Shown here: positions 41,848-44,000 of the stretch, piece by piece
Layout: every line of letters begins with the position of its first letter
How positions within the stretch are numbered: position 1 is the stretch's first letter
Assembly (NCBI GenBank): GCA_029567705.1
Contig: JAKPXC010000155.1
Coordinates: forward strand, 1 to 44,000
Reading direction: 5' to 3'
DNA: 44,000 nt
Source: Candidatus Cloacimonadota bacterium
GTDB taxonomy: Bacteria; Cloacimonadota; Cloacimonadia; Cloacimonadales; Cloacimonadaceae
The notes under the pieces: generated by a model
What the model was told of the DNA's origin: nothing
The model's input: the letters and a program-made list of their open reading frames with translations, nothing else
The model's database searches: none
Translations under genes and position numbers: made by a program

Positions 41848-42615
41848 TTAACTGTTTATTCCTTTTGGAGGGTTTTTAAGTATAAAGACGTGCTCCAGAT
41901 TCTCCACCAGAGTAAAGGGAACCAGTTCTGCACTGATGAAGAGGTTGTCCTGAGATTCCCGCAGGCGGGAGACTTTGCCCACCGGGAAGCCTTTGGGGAA
42001 GAGACGGGAGAGGTTTGAGCTCACAATCGTATCTCCGGCGCTGATTTCAGAGCCCAGCTTGATCAGATTCATGGAGATAGTGCCGGTGATATCGGCATTG
42101 AGGATGCCTTGCACAGAAGCAGCCTGATTCATCACGGGAAGCTGGAAATCCGGGTTTGAGAAGGGCAGAATCACGCAGTAAGTATCTGTCACGCTGATCA
42201 CTTTGCCCACGATTCCTTCGGAAGAGATCACCGGGTCATCCACTGCAACGCCTGCCAGACGTCCTTTGTTGACAATCAGATTTCTCTGCTGGAACTGCCC
42301 CGAATAGCCGATCACTTCCGCCACCGTAAACTCCTGTGAGCCGGTGTAAAAACTAAAATGCGCGGAATTCAGCAGGAGTGCGATCTGATTTTGCAGGGCA
42401 AGATTATCCAGACGATACATAGCTATGCCTTTTTGGAGATTGTTCAGCTCGGTGCGCAGCTCCGCATTGGTCTGCACTTGACGCAGCGAGTGCATCATAG
42501 GGAAAAAAAGGGTCTTTCCAAAGAAGTTTGCCTTGGCAGCTCGGCTTTCCGCCCCTCCGATCAACATGATCAGGGACAAAAGGATCAGGATACCGGGTAT
42601 GATATACTGCTTCAT
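41848..42615 (-). CDS. mreC: Rod-shape protein MreC
   Basis: Bitopic elongasome protein. An N-terminal membrane helix (about 5-21) is followed by a coiled coil (about 45-85, ELRTELNNLQKGIAMYRLDN) and the two-barrel periplasmic domain with LIVNKGRLAGVAVDDPVISS and GIVGKVISVTDTYCVILPFS. The C-terminal barrel includes GDTIVSSNLSRLFPKGFPVG. At 255 aa the length is normal. It follows mreB by 74 bases. It stimulates PBP2/RodA. Confidence 0.95.
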   Translation of the reverse strand: MKQYIIPGILILLSLIMLIGGAESRAAKANFFGKTLFFPMMHSLRQVQTNAELRTELNNLQKGIAMYRLDNLALQNQIALLLNSAHFSFYTGSQEFTVAEVIGYSGQFQQRNLIVNKGRLAGVAVDDPVISSEGIVGKVISVTDTYCVILPFSNPDFQLPVMNQAASVQGILNADITGTISMNLIKLGSEISAGDTIVSSNLSRLFPKGFPVGKVSRLRESQDNLFISAELVPFTLVENLEHVFILKNPPKGINS

Positions 42616-42689
42616 CGGGCAGTTGCTTACCTCTTTGCTGTTAATCTTTTAAGGCCGGAAACCAGCCCCGTTTGTTCCGAAATGGTGAT

Positions 42690-43727
42690 TTAATCTTCTA
42701 TTCTTTTGATCAGGACTTCACGGTAGCTATCGACATCGTCCAGAACCGCCCCGGCACCCTTGACTACGCATTCCAAGGGATCGGGAACCACGTGTACCGG
42801 CAGGTCTACCGTACGACGGATTCGTTCGTCCAAACCCTTAAGCATGGCACCACCACCGGTGAGGAAGATTCCCCGCTCGGCGATATCGGCGGAAAGCTCC
42901 GGAGCTGTGCGTTCAAAGAGACGCTTGATGGCGTCTATCATGGTGGTAACGGTCTCAGAAAGGGCTTCGCGAATCTCTTCCGAGGTGATCTTGATGGTCA
43001 CAGGATAGCCGGAAACAATGTCCCGTCCACGCACATCCATGGTCAGTTCCTGCTTGAGTGGATAGGCCGAGCCGATCTCTTTCTTGATCTTTTCTGCCGT
43101 CTGAATACCCACGTGCAGGTTGTTTTTCTTGCGCAGATAGCTGATAACATCTGTATCCAGCTTGTCTCCACCCACGCGGATGGAATTGTGCACCACTATG
43201 TGGGAGAGGGAGATAACGGCGATTTCGCTGGTGCCTCCACCGATATCCATCACCATGTTTCCACAGGGTTGATCGATGGGCAGGCCGGCACCGATGGCTG
43301 CAGCCACGGGCTCCGAGATCAGATAGACTTCCCGGGCTCCGGCATGCAAAGCGCTATCCCGCACGGCACGTTTTTCCACTTCCGTGATTCCGGAAGGAAC
43401 ACAGACTATGATGCGCGGACGCATTAGCAAACGCTTTTTCTGAGCCCGCAGAATGAGGTTCCGCAGCATCAGCTCCGTCACCTGGAAATCCGCAATCACG
43501 CCGTCTTTCAGGGGTTTGATCACACGGACTTCATCCGGGTTTTTACCCAGCATTTCCTTCGCCTGGCCGCCAATGGCGATGATCTTCTTGCCATCTGAGG
43601 AAACTGCCACCACCGAGGGTTCATCAATTACAATACCGCCATTTTTTTTGTAGACCAGAGTGTTGGCGGTGCCGAGATCGATCGCTATGTCGTTAGCCAT
43701 CATGCCGAAGAAATCAAAAAAGGACAT
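42690..43727 (-). CDS. mreB: Actin-like cell-shape protein MreB
   Basis: ATP-binding actin homologue that organises the elongasome. The phosphate-1 motif IAIDLGTANTLVY is close to the N-terminus and the phosphate-2 motif MVMDIGGGTSEIAVI lies near residue 160. The adenosine motif ILTGGGAMLKGLDERI (written IFLTGGGAML in the protein) is near the C-terminus. I start at ATG 43727, because the ribosome site GAGAGG lies 7 bases upstream; an in-frame TTG at 43730 is less likely. The product is 345 aa, the usual size. It is the first gene of the cell-shape run, with a promoter candidate about 70 bases upstream. Confidence 0.97.
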   Translation of the reverse strand: MSFFDFFGMMANDIAIDLGTANTLVYKKNGGIVIDEPSVVAVSSDGKKIIAIGGQAKEMLGKNPDEVRVIKPLKDGVIADFQVTELMLRNLILRAQKKRLLMRPRIIVCVPSGITEVEKRAVRDSALHAGAREVYLISEPVAAAIGAGLPIDQPCGNMVMDIGGGTSEIAVISLSHIVVHNSIRVGGDKLDTDVISYLRKKNNLHVGIQTAEKIKKEIGSAYPLKQELTMDVRGRDIVSGYPVTIKITSEEIREALSETVTTMIDAIKRLFERTAPELSADIAERGIFLTGGGAMLKGLDERIRRTVDLPVHVVPDPLECVVKGAGAVLDDVDSYREVLIKRIED

Positions 43728-43797
43728 CAAAAAACCTCTCTATATCACTACTTCCGTAGTAAATCACGTTCTAGTATGTGAACTAAGCCACTATATC

Positions 43798-43828
43798 ACT
43801 ATAAATTTTCATAGTGCAGGGTTGTCAA
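43798..43828 (-). promoter_or_regulatory. Promoter candidate of the mreB operon with overlapping inverted repeat
   Basis: On the minus strand a perfect -35 TTGACA (43823-43828) and a -10 TATAGT (43798-43803) are spaced 19 bases apart, slightly long. CACTAT (43797-43802) and ATAGTG (43811-43816) form an inverted repeat over the -10, and further CACTA words lie at 43746 and 43789. These could be operator sites. Confidence 0.5.
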
Positions 43829-43862
43829 GTATTTTGAGAACTTATGCCGCCCTCTTGGTTGA

Positions 43863-43932
43863 GCTGCCAATCTCCACCTTGGTAGAAATGCTCTGTATCC
43901 TGTATTAGGCTGCCAATCTCCGAATGAGCTAC
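43863..43932. repeat. Two CTGCCAATCTCC repeats of the 15.6-kb family
   Basis: GCTGCCAATCTCC occurs at 43863-43875 and 43909-43921. The first copy closes as a hairpin CTGCCAA/TTGGTAG (43864-43885). The same word and hairpin form part of the 93-bp repeat at 15559-15756. The rest of the 270-base stretch 43731-44000 holds the mreB promoter and a possible gene start. Confidence 0.55.
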
Positions 43933-43969
43933 CCTGAAAACACCGGACTAAAAATGAAGGAGAAACAGA

Positions 43970-44000
43970 ATGGACACTTCAAGTCCGCAAAGGGTGAGTT
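43970..44000 (+). CDS. Possible start of a gene running off the window
   Basis: ATG 43970 follows AAGGAG (43958-43963) at 6 bases and begins MDTSSPQRVS. An alternative in-frame-shifted ATG at 43954 reads MKEKQNGHFK but lacks a ribosome site. Only ten codons are visible, so the product cannot be named. Confidence 0.4.
   Translation, partial: MDTSSPQRVS

Overview
The window looks like a chromosome segment from a Gram-negative, diderm, uncultured-type bacterium. The evidence is an outer-membrane BamA, a complete MreB/MreC/MreD/PBP2/RodA elongasome set, and two large exported proteins ending in the type IX (Por/FlgD-like) sorting tail with the NYPNPFNP signature. The gene mix (MEP isoprenoid enzymes, QueE, a MobB-like GTPase, CHASE2-type cyclase, T9SS tails) suggests the FCB group. 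Candidatus Cloacimonadota is my best guess, but this is inference from gene style and not proven by a marker such as rRNA. No rRNA, tRNA, transposase or CRISPR array was found.

Layout: (1) 1-755 is a repeat-rich intergenic region, followed by an unrecognised two-gene unit (756-1381). (2) 1578-4517 (-) is a secreted M1 aminopeptidase. (3) 4655-13246 (+) is one tight run: bamA, a radical SAM enzyme, ispD, a long GlmS-like aminotransferase/isomerase, ispF, a MobB-like protein and queE, closed by a clear terminator. (4) 13342-15468 (+) is an ECF sigma factor, an anti-sigma factor and two Spy/CpxP-like periplasmic proteins, again closed by a clear terminator. This looks like an envelope-stress or metal-sensing regulon. 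(5) 15469-16375 is a dense cluster of intergenic repeats and hairpins that runs into the 3' end of comEC. (6) 16375-24017 (-) holds comEC, a membrane protein, a CHASE2 adenylate/guanylate cyclase split by a one-base frameshift, a TPR protein, an Hsp20 and a DUF4139 protein. (7) 24242-30852 (+) is a visibly A+T-richer surface-polysaccharide cluster (flippase, glycosyltransferases, NodB-type deacetylase) in which every gene overlaps the next by 4 bases. (8) 31233-34250 (+) is a large T9SS-tailed secreted protein. (9) 34642-36338 (-) holds a GAF histidine kinase with its own good promoter and a small membrane protein. (10) 36548-43727 (-) is the cell-shape operon mreB-mreC-(CofE-like)-mreD-mrdA-rodA-lipoprotein-dtd. 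A new + strand gene may begin at the right edge.

The most unusual features are: a family of dispersed intergenic repeats, including a perfect 36-bp-stem inverted repeat with a second copy 18 kb away, both between convergent genes; repeat DNA that supplies the C-terminus of ComEC; the frameshifted cyclase; a GlmS-like protein whose catalytic cysteine lies behind a 32-residue extension; and a CofE-like ligase inside the mre operon. No single system in the window can be declared new from sequence alone. The sigma/anti-sigma/Spy-like unit and the repeat family are the best candidates for something undescribed.
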